From contig CAWFIB010000029.1 in assembly GCA_963815775.1 (NCBI GenBank), positions 225,175 to 289,174 of the forward strand: a DNA stretch of 64,000 nt, given 5' to 3'. Position numbers and translations under genes: made by a program. The DNA is from CAVVDY01 sp963815775 (GTDB lineage: Bacteria; Acidobacteriota; Terriglobia; Terriglobales; Acidobacteriaceae). The notes beneath the pieces were generated by a model. It ran no database searches. It was not told the DNA's origin and worked only from the letters and a program-made list of their open reading frames with translations. Of this stretch, positions 25,548 through 34,897 are shown piece by piece; position 1 is the stretch's first letter; the number at the start of each line of letters is the position of its first letter.

Positions 25548-26357
25548 TCAGAAAAATGCCATCACAATCCAAAACTGGCTGGTACTCCCTGACTCCTGAG
25601 GGGTGCAGGCTCCCACGGCGTAGGCACTAAGGTGGGCGATCTCTACCACGGAACGGACTTGTGAAGCTAAGGAGGAAGGATCGGGAGTACTGAAACCGAC
25701 TATTTCTTTTGCCGGTCTATCTTCATAGGTAAAGGTGGTCTGCAGCTTGCCGCCGGCTTGGGCGACCTTACAGGCGAAAGTTCGCAGAGCAGGCAAGCTA
25801 ACTCGCTTTATCGGAACCGCATGACCTTCCTTCCATCGTGCCTCGAAGGCCGCGGCGGCTTGGTCCTCCGCTTGTTCCGCCGATAGGTTGGGCGTGAGCT
25901 TGGCGAAGTCTTCGGTGACCCAAAAGTCCCGGCCGCTTTGCACGACTCCGATGCCGACTGCATCGTAGACCGCATTCAGCATATTCGCGCGATGGCCGGG
26001 CGAGCGCAGGAACATGCCGTTCACGTCGTTCAGCTCGCTGTTCAGGCCCACATTCTCGGCGGCCGCGGTGAAGAAGAGGCCCACAGCGCGCAGCCGATCT
26101 TCGAGAGTCGGCTCACCCGAGAACTGGTGCGACAGGCTCTGGTGCTTCACCAGCAGCTCGGTGTGATTTCGCGCCGCCTGCGTCAGCTTGGGATCAAGCT
26201 TCAGCGGCGGCTTTCCTGCTTGTTCGCGTGAATGATTCAGCTCGGCGAAGATGCGCGCCTCCGCCTCGCTGTCGGACACAACCTGCCCTGGCGCGAAGAC
26301 GCCAGTGGCCAGCAACGCCAGAGACAGCAAGACAACGTACCTGCGAGCGGATTTCAA
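25548..26357 (-). CDS. Secreted CAP-domain (SCP/PR1-like) protein
   Basis: A 269 aa exported protein with a signal peptide (RYVVLLSLALLATGVFA) and a CAP domain at about residues 35-155: FAELNHSREQAGKPPLKLDP, LTQAARNHTELLVKH, SLSHQFSG, AENVGLN and FLRSPGHRANMLNAVYDAVG. The paired histidines and glutamates of the CAP cavity (H in NHTELL and SPGHR, E in AAENVG) are kept. A C-terminal extension of about 100 residues has no recognised domain. Bacterial CAP proteins bind lipids or act on the envelope, but activity is mostly unknown. The start is TTG with AGGA seven bases ahead. It lies 55 bases downstream of pyrD on the same strand. Confidence 0.88.
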   Translation of the reverse strand: MKSARRYVVLLSLALLATGVFAPGQVVSDSEAEARIFAELNHSREQAGKPPLKLDPKLTQAARNHTELLVKHQSLSHQFSGEPTLEDRLRAVGLFFTAAAENVGLNSELNDVNGMFLRSPGHRANMLNAVYDAVGIGVVQSGRDFWVTEDFAKLTPNLSAEQAEDQAAAAFEARWKEGHAVPIKRVSLPALRTFACKVAQAGGKLQTTFTYEDRPAKEIVGFSTPDPSSLASQVRSVVEIAHLSAYAVGACTPQESGSTSQFWIVMAFF

Positions 26358-26412
26358 CGACTTGTCCTATACAAACTGTGCTGCTGTGATCTTCCCTCTG
26401 GCGGATACACCC

Positions 26413-27351
26413 TCACGAAGTTTGCAGCCCGCCGGTGAGTTCGCTGATCTTCTCGATACGGTGCTCCAGGCACCACTTTTCCAGCGCATCGACCAGGTTC
26501 TCGCTGGCGCAAGGGTCCCAGAAATTCACCGTCCCGACCTCGACGGCTGACGCTCCCGCCAGCATGAACTCGATCACATCTTCGGCGGTACTGATGCCAC
26601 CGATACCGATGACCGGTATGCGAACCGTTTTGGCGGCTTCCCAAACCATACGCAACGCAATGGGCTTGATCGCCGGCCCCGAAAGCCCCGCGGTGGTATT
26701 GGAAATTCTCGGCTTGCGGGTCTCGGCGTCGATCGCCATGGCGACGAAGGTGTTCACCAGCGAGATGGCGTCGGCGCCGGCATCCTCGGCGGCGCGAGCC
26801 ACATCGGGGATGCTCGTCACGTTGGGCGAGAGCTTCACAATCACGGGGCGGGTAGCGATACTCTTTGCAGCTTTGACCACATCGAAGAGCATGTGGGGAT
26901 CGCTGCCGAATGCAATCCCGCCGCATTTCGTGTTGGGGCATGAGACATTCAGTTCGTAGGCGGCAATCCCCTCCCCGTCGTTGAGCGCGCGAATCACATC
27001 TTCGTATTCCTCGCGTGAGTGGCCGAAAACATTGCAGAAGAAAGCGATGTCCTTGATTTTTTGCAGGAGCGGGAGCTTCTCTTCGAGGAAGGCGCGTACA
27101 CCGATATTTTGCAAGCCGATTGCGTTGAGCATGCCGGCGGCAGTCTCGAACAGCCGTGGCGGTGGATTACCGGCCATCGGCTCGCGCGAGAGTCCTTTGA
27201 CCACAAAGCCGCCCAGGCGGGAAAGAGCTACCACATCCTCAAATTCAATCCCGTAGGCGAATGTACCGCTGGCGGCAATCACGGGGTTCTTGAGCTGGAC
27301 TCCAGCGACGGAAACCGACATGTCCAGTGCCGGCCTGGTTACGGGACTCAC
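26413..27351 (-). CDS. pyrD: Dihydroorotate dehydrogenase, class 1B catalytic subunit
   Basis: Oxidises dihydroorotate to orotate in pyrimidine synthesis using FMN. The 312 aa protein shows the class 1 barrel: LKNPVIAASGTFAYG, GGFVVKGLSREPM, LNAIGLQNIG, ELNVSCPNTKCGG with the class 1B catalytic cysteine, VIVKLSPNVT, and PVIGIGGISTAEDVIEFMLA. Class 1B enzymes need the FAD/2Fe-2S partner PyrK to pass electrons to NAD; no pyrK is adjacent. The GTG start overlaps the stop of the upstream phosphatase gene by four bases (GTGA); an internal ATG ten codons later is a less likely start. Confidence 0.95.
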   Translation of the reverse strand: MSPVTRPALDMSVSVAGVQLKNPVIAASGTFAYGIEFEDVVALSRLGGFVVKGLSREPMAGNPPPRLFETAAGMLNAIGLQNIGVRAFLEEKLPLLQKIKDIAFFCNVFGHSREEYEDVIRALNDGEGIAAYELNVSCPNTKCGGIAFGSDPHMLFDVVKAAKSIATRPVIVKLSPNVTSIPDVARAAEDAGADAISLVNTFVAMAIDAETRKPRISNTTAGLSGPAIKPIALRMVWEAAKTVRIPVIGIGGISTAEDVIEFMLAGASAVEVGTVNFWDPCASENLVDALEKWCLEHRIEKISELTGGLQTS

Positions 27352-28994
27352 GGGTGTGCCTCTTTTGCCGGACGGCGCTTGGAGGGTGCGGCGGAGGGAG
27401 CCGACTCCTCGAGCCGCTGGGAGATCGCTTCCGTCAAAACGCTGCCGGCCGAACTGGTTGGCTTGTTCAGGCCCAGCATGGCGGCGAGCGTCGGTGCGAT
27501 GTCGATGGGTTCCACCTGCTCGCGATAGACCCCGGGCTTGAACGCCGGACCGTAGAGCGCCAGTGGAACGTGCTGATCATAGCTGTAAGGCGCTCCGTGG
27601 TTGGCAACCGCCCTGGTCGTGGCGGCATACGAGAAAGGCATCGGCACGCCCATGACCCAGGCGCCTCCATAAGGCGAGTAGCTGTTCAAGTACAAGTGCC
27701 CGAGAGGCGTCGGTGGAAGTTCACCGTTGCCCATCTGCTCCTTGGTGAATGCATTCAGAAAGCCGGCAGACTTCATTGCCTCGGCAACATCGCTCTCCGC
27801 TTCACCTTCACTTAGATTGGGAGGGAACGCGTCGGTGTTCACGAAGACGATGGGGTAGGAGACCGACCGGATGTAGTCTCCGGACTTGTGCAGCTTCGCG
27901 CTCAAATCTTTGTTCAACTGTGCGTGCAGGTCGCTGTCGGAAGGCGTGGCCAGCGGTAACTTAAGCTGCTTGTCGGTCGCTTGCACCGGAGCAACCCCGT
28001 GATCTGCCGTCAAGACCAGCCAGAACTGCCCCTGTCCATATTGCTGATTGAGAAATCCCACAAAGTCGGCGATCTGGCGATCGAGCGCAAGAGCCATGGC
28101 ATGCATCTCGGGATCATCGGGTCCGACCATGTGGCCAAGGATGTCATTCGCCGAAAGACTGATCACCAGCAGGTCGGTCACGGTGCCATTGCCCAGCATC
28201 TCCTGCTGGATCAACTCGCGTGCAAAGTCGAACTCGTAGTCGTTGCCGAAGGGAGTCGACCCTACCAGCTCGAAGTAGCTCACCGGCTTGCCATTGTCGA
28301 AGTTGTGTGGCTTGGTCGAGGCGAGAAGAGTGCCGTCGCTGTCCTTCCATTCCTGATTCAGATACTTCTTCGCCGAGTCCCCCCCATTGAACGCCAGCAG
28401 CCAGCGCGGAGGACTGCTCATGTAGTAGGTCGATGTAAGCCAGGCGCCGCTATCGTAGTCGATCCAGAAAGCGCCGTTGGCGCTGAACCCGGTAGGCAGT
28501 ATCGCGGCGCGGTCCTTGAGGGCAATCCCGTACACGCGCGACTGGCCCTGGGTGGCAAGACGCAGTTCGTCCCCAATGGTGTCAGCAAGGAGATTGTGCG
28601 GAGATGAGCCGACGCCCTCGACATCGGCGCCGATGAGTTTGGTCGCGCTGTCCTCTACACTGCTGACCATGCGCTTCTGGGCGGGATCCCACCACTCATT
28701 GGAGAAGATGCCGTGTGCTGGACTGTAGGCGCCCGTGCCGATGGTCGCGTGGCCCGGTGCGGTACGGGTATTCGCGTATTCAAAATAGCAAGCAGGAAAG
28801 TAGGCTCCGCGGTCAGTGAAGAGGCGAAAGCCGTTTGGCCCAAACTCCTGGTGATAGCGTTCGAGGTAGTCACCGCGGAACTGGTCGATGATAAGAATCA
28901 CAACCAGCTTGGGATTGGCCTGGTAGGCAGAGGCAAAACAGGCAGCCGTCGCGAGTACGGTTGCGAGTAGGATGGCTAGCTTGGCGCGGAGCAT
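27348..28994 (-). CDS. PafA-type secreted alkaline phosphatase/phosphodiesterase
   Basis: A 548 aa periplasmic or exported zinc enzyme releasing phosphate from phosphomonoesters. After a signal peptide (ILLATVLATAACFASA) come KLVVILIIDQFRGDYLERYH with the first metal Asp, and YANTRTAPGHATIGTGAYSP, where the Thr is the nucleophile as in PafA. GNGTVTDLLVISLSANDILG and LVLTADHGVAPV with Asp-His metal ligands follow, and near the C-terminus a DQHVPLALYGP / VEPIDIAPTLAAMLG tail. PafA-like enzymes are calcium-independent and not repressed by phosphate in some species. It overlaps pyrD by four bases, so the two are co-translated although their pathways are unrelated. Confidence 0.92.
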   Translation of the reverse strand: MLRAKLAILLATVLATAACFASAYQANPKLVVILIIDQFRGDYLERYHQEFGPNGFRLFTDRGAYFPACYFEYANTRTAPGHATIGTGAYSPAHGIFSNEWWDPAQKRMVSSVEDSATKLIGADVEGVGSSPHNLLADTIGDELRLATQGQSRVYGIALKDRAAILPTGFSANGAFWIDYDSGAWLTSTYYMSSPPRWLLAFNGGDSAKKYLNQEWKDSDGTLLASTKPHNFDNGKPVSYFELVGSTPFGNDYEFDFARELIQQEMLGNGTVTDLLVISLSANDILGHMVGPDDPEMHAMALALDRQIADFVGFLNQQYGQGQFWLVLTADHGVAPVQATDKQLKLPLATPSDSDLHAQLNKDLSAKLHKSGDYIRSVSYPIVFVNTDAFPPNLSEGEAESDVAEAMKSAGFLNAFTKEQMGNGELPPTPLGHLYLNSYSPYGGAWVMGVPMPFSYAATTRAVANHGAPYSYDQHVPLALYGPAFKPGVYREQVEPIDIAPTLAAMLGLNKPTSSAGSVLTEAISQRLEESAPSAAPSKRRPAKEAHP

Positions 28995-29040
28995 CGCCGA
29001 TCAGTTTAACAAGTATTCGCGGCTGCTCGCGCCCCGAGCC

Positions 29041-32000
29041 TTATCCCACCTCCTGCTTCTCTCGCACCACTACTGGCTGCCTGACGGTCGCGGTGCGCTC
29101 AAGTTTGTCCCAGGAAAAGCTGCGACCGTCGATCACGCGCTTGAGGGTCTTGATCAGCACCAGGGAGAAGACCTGACGATAGGCAAATCGCTGCAGCCAG
29201 ACGTGGCCCAACAGCAGGAAATCGCGCTTGCGGCCCGGCTGCTGCCGTTCCAGGGCAAAGGCGATCGCTGATGCGATGAAGTCGATCACCATGAACAGTG
29301 CAAAGTAAACCACAAGTTTGTGGAAACTCGCGGGATTCGCCGACTCGGGATGGAAGTATTTCTGCACGAAATAATTCAGCGTGCCGACGACAAACATTAC
29401 ATCGATAAACGGTGAGACCAAGGGCAGCAGGATCTGGAAGATGACAACGTTGGGCAAAGCGACCCAACCCAGCGCTCCCTTACGCTTCACAGCGACCTTG
29501 TGCTTCCACACCGCCTGCATGATCCCGAACGACCAGCGGAAGCGCTGGCGCATCAGCCCGCTGGCGGTGGTCGGCGCCTCGGTATAGGCAAGGGCGCGGT
29601 CCTCGTAATTCACGCGATAACCGGCCTGCAGCAGCGCCATCGTCAGGTCGGCATCTTCGGCAACGGTATCGTGATGGTACCCGCCCGCCGCGCGCACGGC
29701 ATATGTTCTCCATGCACCAATCGCACCCGGAACCACACTCACGGCGTTCAACGTATCCAGTGCGCGGCGTTCAAAGTTCTGACTGGTGATGTACTCGAGC
29801 GCTTGCCAGCGTGTCCACAAGTTGACCCGGTTGCCCACCTTCGCATTGCCGGCCATGGCAGCGACGCGCGGATCGGCAAAGTGCGGCACCAGATACCGGA
29901 TAGCGTCGGGAGCGACGACCGTATCCGCGTCGATGCCCACGAAGATCTCTTCCGTTACGTGTTCGAGGGCAAAGGTGAGCGCGTCGGCCTTGCCGGAGTT
30001 GGGTTTTGTAAGGACGGTAACGTAGCCTTCCGCAATCTCTTTCCGGAAGGCTTTGCGGCAAACCTCCAGGGTTGCGTCCTGTGAGCCGTCGTCAATGACG
30101 ATCACGCGCAGGCTTGGATACTCGGAATCGAGGACCGAGCGGACCGTGCGCTCAATGACCTTCTCCTCGTTGTAAGCAGGAATCAGAACTGCAACTGCCG
30201 GCTGGAAAGTCGGGTCCGCATACGGCTGCTTTCGAAAACGATCATAGGTAGCGAGCGCTCCGATGAGCACCAGGCGCGCGCTCATCAGCACGTCGCCTAT
30301 GAAGAAAACAAGAATGATGAACGTAGACAGCCCCGAGAACATGTCGAAGCTGAGGCTGTCGATCCACGCTGCCCAGCGCTCGTTCCGGGTAAGCGGAGGC
30401 ATTACGTCAGCCCGCGTTTTGCCGAGCAGCTCCGAAACTGGAACTAAGTCGTAGCCCTTGGCCCGCAACTGGTCAATGATGACCGGCAGGGCTTCGACGG
30501 TCTGGGCGCGATTCCCGCCGCCATCATGCAACAGGATGATGTTGCCGCAACGCAGATTGCTGGGATTGCACGGAGGAAGGTTCGACATCACGTCCTGCAC
30601 GATTTCGTCTGCCGTGCGCCGGGGATTGTCGCGCCAATCGTTGGGATCGATTTTGTCGCCAACCGTGATAAACCCCATTTCCTGCGAGAGCTCGAGGGGG
30701 CGCACCTGATCAGCCGTATCCGGCTCCTGATCGATCGAATACGGTGGCCGGAACAGCACCGGCTTTACCCCCAGCTTGCCTTCAAAGAAACTCTCCGTGA
30801 GGTTCAACTCGACCTCAAAGTAGCGTTTGCTGATATTACTGATGTCGGGGTGGGTGAAGGTGTGGTTGCCGATCTCGTGACCTTCCGCGTAGATCCGTCT
30901 GGTTACACTGGGGTACTTCTCTGCCTCGAGTCCGATCAGGAAAAAGGTCGCCTTAGCGTTCTTCTCCTTCAGAACATCAAGCATCTTGGGCGTCCACTCT
31001 GGATCGGGGCCATCATCGAAGGTAATGGCGATCTTGTTCGGAGAACTGCCGTACATGTCGATGACGTACGGTGACGGCATGACCTTGAAATTCTCGTGAT
31101 TGATCAGCTTTGTGCCGGCATCGACTGTGAGTTCACGCTCGCCGGGAGATGGCTTGGAGTCGATTCGCAGAATCTCCCCCTGCCCCTCGATATCGACGTC
31201 CTGACCAGGAGGAACGGTCTTCAACTCATTGGGAGCATTGGCATCGCTGGGCTTGTCCCACACCGCCCACAGCGATCGGTCCTCTGAGCCGAGCCGCCAC
31301 AAAGCGAAGGTTGTGATGCCCAATTCGCGGGCGGCCCGCATCTCGTTCAGCGCGGTAACACCGTCGAGGAACCACACATCGTGTCGGATGTTGTTCTCGT
31401 CCAGATAGGCGAAGTGCGGATTCATCGAGTCACCGTCAAAGTCGACGGGAGTTTCGGCGTCCTCCGCTTCAAGCCAGGCTTCCTGCACGGAAACGTTGTG
31501 CACAGCAGCGGGAGGGGTCCCTTTCTTCTGACCCTTCTTTCTCGCCCAGTCATAGCCGTAGTTCCCGACAGCGGCGATAATCTTCTCGTGCGGGATCACC
31601 TTCAGCGCGTCCTGCAAGTTCTTGATGAACCAGTCCTGGCTGGCCACCGCTCCGGACATCCCACCGGGATAGTGCTCGTCGTAGTTCATGAGGATCAGGC
31701 CGTCAGAGTTGGCGGCGACGTTTGCGTAATCGAAATCCCTGTCGTTGACGGGAACGGCGATGTACAGCTTGAGACCTCTGCCGTGCAGATCGCCATAGAG
31801 CTCCTCCACCAGCGTCAGGTAATCGGCTCGCGAGTTTTCGGGAAAGGCTTCTATGTCAAGGGTCAGGCCCTTGTATTGGTCGGTGGCCAGGAAGGCCATA
31901 ATCTCGTTGCGAAAGCGCTGCCGCGCCGCTGGATCGGCCATGAACTTTGCCGTCGCATCCGGGTCCCACTGGTTGCCGATCGGATCGTAGTTGTTGACCA

Positions 32001-32526
32001 GCGGCAGGACTTCCATCTGCGCCTTTTCGCCCTTGAGGAACGGCATTACCTTCTCGTCCACGGGACGAGGCTTGCCGTTGTGCATCAGGTCGAAGAGCGT
32101 GTTCTGCTCGGTGACTGCCTGCAGGCGGCCGTCCGCAGTAAGCACATGCAGCCACTCAGGGAAAAGCAGGTCGATCTGTGGGTAATACTCCTTCAGCGAG
32201 GCAAAGCTGGCCGCATCCCACTGCACGTAGAAGGCGCCGCGGATGCCTTCATCCGTGTTCAAGACGACCTGTGAGGCGGGCTTGTGGGTCTTGCGATGGG
32301 TGTTAGCCCGGCGGTGCAGCTTCTGCTTCTGATTTTCCTTCAGTGCATGGTAGGGCTTCTTGACCTCAGGCAGGGAAACCCCGGGCACGGATGCCCCGCG
32401 AATGACGCTGGCGACAAAGAACACCGCCAGCAAGGTGATGACAATCACGCTGGCGTCGAGCACCAGGCGCAACCGCCGCCATCGCTTGCGGTCAGGATCG
32501 TAGAAGATTTGCTTAGGAATGGACAT
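29041..32526 (-). CDS. GH18-like / CE4 deacetylase / GT2 polysaccharide synthase fusion
   Basis: A very large (1161 aa) membrane protein joining three activities usually encoded separately. After one membrane helix (about 24-45) comes a GH18-type hydrolase-like barrel (about 90-425; YKGLTLDIEAFPENSRADYL holds the catalytic-type Glu). Next is a NodB/CE4 polysaccharide deacetylase (about 505-700; IAITFDDGPDPEW, HEIGNHTFTHPD, VLFRPPYS). After another helix comes a processive GT2 domain (about 785-1020; VAVLIPAYNEEKVIERTVRS, VIDDGSQDAT, GIDADTVV, AEDADLTMALLQAGY, RQRFRWSFG) and C-terminal helices. The set suggests synthesis, partial deacetylation and trimming of a GlcNAc-type polymer, like PgaC+PgaB in one chain. 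The start is the ATG at 32526; a TTG lies one codon before it. Confidence 0.9.
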   Translation of the reverse strand: MSIPKQIFYDPDRKRWRRLRLVLDASVIVITLLAVFFVASVIRGASVPGVSLPEVKKPYHALKENQKQKLHRRANTHRKTHKPASQVVLNTDEGIRGAFYVQWDAASFASLKEYYPQIDLLFPEWLHVLTADGRLQAVTEQNTLFDLMHNGKPRPVDEKVMPFLKGEKAQMEVLPLVNNYDPIGNQWDPDATAKFMADPAARQRFRNEIMAFLATDQYKGLTLDIEAFPENSRADYLTLVEELYGDLHGRGLKLYIAVPVNDRDFDYANVAANSDGLILMNYDEHYPGGMSGAVASQDWFIKNLQDALKVIPHEKIIAAVGNYGYDWARKKGQKKGTPPAAVHNVSVQEAWLEAEDAETPVDFDGDSMNPHFAYLDENNIRHDVWFLDGVTALNEMRAARELGITTFALWRLGSEDRSLWAVWDKPSDANAPNELKTVPPGQDVDIEGQGEILRIDSKPSPGERELTVDAGTKLINHENFKVMPSPYVIDMYGSSPNKIAITFDDGPDPEWTPKMLDVLKEKNAKATFFLIGLEAEKYPSVTRRIYAEGHEIGNHTFTHPDISNISKRYFEVELNLTESFFEGKLGVKPVLFRPPYSIDQEPDTADQVRPLELSQEMGFITVGDKIDPNDWRDNPRRTADEIVQDVMSNLPPCNPSNLRCGNIILLHDGGGNRAQTVEALPVIIDQLRAKGYDLVPVSELLGKTRADVMPPLTRNERWAAWIDSLSFDMFSGLSTFIILVFFIGDVLMSARLVLIGALATYDRFRKQPYADPTFQPAVAVLIPAYNEEKVIERTVRSVLDSEYPSLRVIVIDDGSQDATLEVCRKAFRKEIAEGYVTVLTKPNSGKADALTFALEHVTEEIFVGIDADTVVAPDAIRYLVPHFADPRVAAMAGNAKVGNRVNLWTRWQALEYITSQNFERRALDTLNAVSVVPGAIGAWRTYAVRAAGGYHHDTVAEDADLTMALLQAGYRVNYEDRALAYTEAPTTASGLMRQRFRWSFGIMQAVWKHKVAVKRKGALGWVALPNVVIFQILLPLVSPFIDVMFVVGTLNYFVQKYFHPESANPASFHKLVVYFALFMVIDFIASAIAFALERQQPGRKRDFLLLGHVWLQRFAYRQVFSLVLIKTLKRVIDGRSFSWDKLERTATVRQPVVVREKQEVG

Positions 32527-32638
32527 CAATTGCGCGCCAACTCATCGTAACCGCCGCCCTTCAGCAGAGCAACAGTACCTCTCCCTCAGATGCTATATTC
32601 GCCACGTGCGTGGACAGGAGGTCAAGGCGCTGGGGAGA

Positions 32639-34036
32639 GTGGAGTCGGGCTCTTTCTTTAGCCTGCTCCGGAAATGTCGGGGTTTCTTCTTAATCTTCTT
32701 CCTCGCCGGCTTGCTGCTGCGGCTTATCTTCTATTTTAAATTCCCCCATGTCACGGGCGATTCGCTTATCTACGGCGACATCGCCAAGAACTGGCTCGAC
32801 CATGGAATCTTCGGACTGACTCACGCCGAAGGGGTACGGCCCACCTGGATACGGCTGCCCGGGTATCCAGCCTTCCTGGCCATTTGCTTCGTTCTCTTCG
32901 GACACGAGCACTATAACGCCGTACTGCTGGTGCAGATCGTTGTCGACCTGCTCGGCTGCTTGATCATCGCCGATCTGGCCCGCCGTACCCTCTCCCAGCG
33001 CGCGGCCAAAATCGCGTTTGCCCTGGCAGCGTTATGTCCGTTTACCGCGAATTACACAGCCGCTCCGTTGGCGGAAACCCTGAGCATCTTCTTCGCGGCC
33101 GCGGCGCTGGACTCCGCGGTCGCGGGGTTCAATGCATTAGACGTGGGCACAACGGCATGGAGAGCGTGGACCGGGTGCGGTCTGGCCTTGGCAGCGGGAA
33201 TTCTCTTGCGCCCGGATGGCGGAATCCTGTTGATCTCCGTCGGCTTATTCCTGCTTTGGCGCATGTGGAGAGTGCCGGACGAGCGCTCACGCTTGTTTTG
33301 GGCAGGGGCCCTCATTCTGTCCATCGCGCTGGCGCCGCTGACACCGTGGACGATTCGCAACTGGCGCGACTTTCACCGATTCCAGCCCCTGGCGCCCAGG
33401 TATGCCAGCGATCCTGATGAGTTTGTCCCCGTGGGTTTCGATAAGTGGGTGCGCACCTGGATCGCAGATTATGTCTCGACGGAGGAGATCTACTGGCAGG
33501 TTCCGGACGATGACGTTGATATCAAGCTCCTGCCGGCGAGGGCCTGCGACAACCAGCAGGAATGCGCAGAGACACATGCGATCTTCGAGGATTACGCCAA
33601 GTCTCATTTCGTGGGACCCGATCTCAACCAGCGCTTTGCGAAACTGGCAAATGAGCGAATCGCGCGTCATCCCCTGCGCTATTACGTTGAGCTGCCTGTG
33701 ATGCGCATCGCCGACATGTGGCTGCGGCCACGGACCGAGATGCTGCCCTTAAGCTCGCGCTGGTGGGAATACAGGGACGACCCGCATGATGCCATCCTGG
33801 CGACGATCTGGGGCGCGCTCAACCTGCTCTTCATCGGCGCTGCCGTGATGGGCGTGATTCGCGGCCCGCGTCCCAAATATCTCGCGCTCATGCTGCTGTT
33901 TGTTCTCCTGCGCTCCGCGTTCCTCGGAACATTGGAAAATCCTGAGCCCCGCTACACGCTGGAGTGCTATCCGGTGGTGTTTGTTCTGGGAGCCGCGTGG
34001 ATCAGCGGCTGGAGAAGGCACAAACTCCGAACCTGA
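32639..34036 (+). CDS. GT39/ArnT-like membrane glycosyltransferase
   Basis: An integral membrane protein with about ten to twelve helices. It resembles the GT-C/ArnT-PMT superfamily, which takes sugars from polyprenyl phosphates outside the membrane. The GT39 loop signature is the acidic TGDSLIYGDIAKNWLDHG just after the first helix, with TWIRLPGYPAFLAICFVLFG following. A large extracytoplasmic loop at about residues 260-380 carries the acceptor side. The N-terminal start is uncertain: GTG at 32639 is used; GTG at 32606 is an alternative. A strong AGGAGG at 32616 would suit a CTG at 32630. It is divergent from the polysaccharide synthase fusion and so may decorate the same envelope polymer, but that is inference. 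Confidence 0.8.
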   Translation: MESGSFFSLLRKCRGFFLIFFLAGLLLRLIFYFKFPHVTGDSLIYGDIAKNWLDHGIFGLTHAEGVRPTWIRLPGYPAFLAICFVLFGHEHYNAVLLVQIVVDLLGCLIIADLARRTLSQRAAKIAFALAALCPFTANYTAAPLAETLSIFFAAAALDSAVAGFNALDVGTTAWRAWTGCGLALAAGILLRPDGGILLISVGLFLLWRMWRVPDERSRLFWAGALILSIALAPLTPWTIRNWRDFHRFQPLAPRYASDPDEFVPVGFDKWVRTWIADYVSTEEIYWQVPDDDVDIKLLPARACDNQQECAETHAIFEDYAKSHFVGPDLNQRFAKLANERIARHPLRYYVELPVMRIADMWLRPRTEMLPLSSRWWEYRDDPHDAILATIWGALNLLFIGAAVMGVIRGPRPKYLALMLLFVLLRSAFLGTLENPEPRYTLECYPVVFVLGAAWISGWRRHKLRT

Positions 34037-34897
34037 TCAACGAGGCGGAAGCAAGATATTGTCGATGAGCCGTGTCGCGCCAACGAATGCCGCCACAGCC
34101 ACAAGAGCGCCGCGTGAGACATCGCTGACCGGTTCGAGCGAGTCGGGATCGACGACGGCGAAGTAGTCCAGCTTAGCGGCGGGCTCTTCGGCGATAAGGT
34201 TCTTGCCCAGCGCGGCCAACTTCGCCGCATCGTGCTCGCCCATCTCTGCGGCTTGTTGCACCTGCGCAAGCGCGCGATGGAGAGCTAACGCCCGCTTCCT
34301 CTCTTCCGGGCTGAGGTAGGCATTGCGCGAGCTCATCGCCAGCCCATCCGGCTCGCGAACGATTGGGCAAACGACCAGCTTCACATCCATGTCCAGGTCG
34401 AGCACCATGCGGCGGAGGACTGCAACCTGGGCCGCGTCTTTCTGGCCGAAGAAAGCGAAGTCAGGCCTGACAATCTCGAACAGCTTGGCGACGACCGTTG
34501 CCACTCCGCGAAAGTGACCGGGCCGTGAAAGGCCGTCGAGGCGATCGCTCAGTCCCGCTACCTCGACAAACGTTGTCGCGCCCGCGGGGTACATCTCGCC
34601 AGCGGCCGGCATGTACAGCACATCGACGCCAAGTTTCTCCAACATCTGGCTGTCGCGCTCCGGAGTGCGCGGGTATTTGGCAAGGTCCTCACTCGGCCCG
34701 AACTGCAACGGATTCACAAAGATGGAGACCGCCGTTGCATCGCATTGCGACTTGCTGGCGCGCACCAGAGAGGCATGACCTTCGTGCAGGGCTCCCATGG
34801 TGGGAACGAAACCCAAAGTCCTTCCGCTGCGGGTAACCTCGCGGCAGTGCGCTTTCATGTCGGCGACAGGGCGAATCAGTTTCATTTTCATTAGCAT
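34037..34897 (-). CDS. panC: Pantothenate synthetase
   Basis: Joins pantoate and beta-alanine with ATP to give pantothenate, the coenzyme A precursor. The 286 aa length is standard. Motifs: LGFVPTMGALHEGHASLV (ATP-binding HIGH-like, residue 28 on), FVNPLQFGPSEDLAKYPRT near 60, FRGVATVVAKLFEIVRPDFA near 130-150, FFGQKDAAQVAVLRRMV, and the KMSKS-like GLAMSSRNAYLS near 183. Stop codons of this gene and of the convergent GT39 gene are back to back (TGATCA). Together with panB it makes pantothenate from ketoisovalerate; a secreted protein gene is inserted between them. Confidence 0.97.
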   Translation of the reverse strand: MLMKMKLIRPVADMKAHCREVTRSGRTLGFVPTMGALHEGHASLVRASKSQCDATAVSIFVNPLQFGPSEDLAKYPRTPERDSQMLEKLGVDVLYMPAAGEMYPAGATTFVEVAGLSDRLDGLSRPGHFRGVATVVAKLFEIVRPDFAFFGQKDAAQVAVLRRMVLDLDMDVKLVVCPIVREPDGLAMSSRNAYLSPEERKRALALHRALAQVQQAAEMGEHDAAKLAALGKNLIAEEPAAKLDYFAVVDPDSLEPVSDVSRGALVAVAAFVGATRLIDNILLPPR

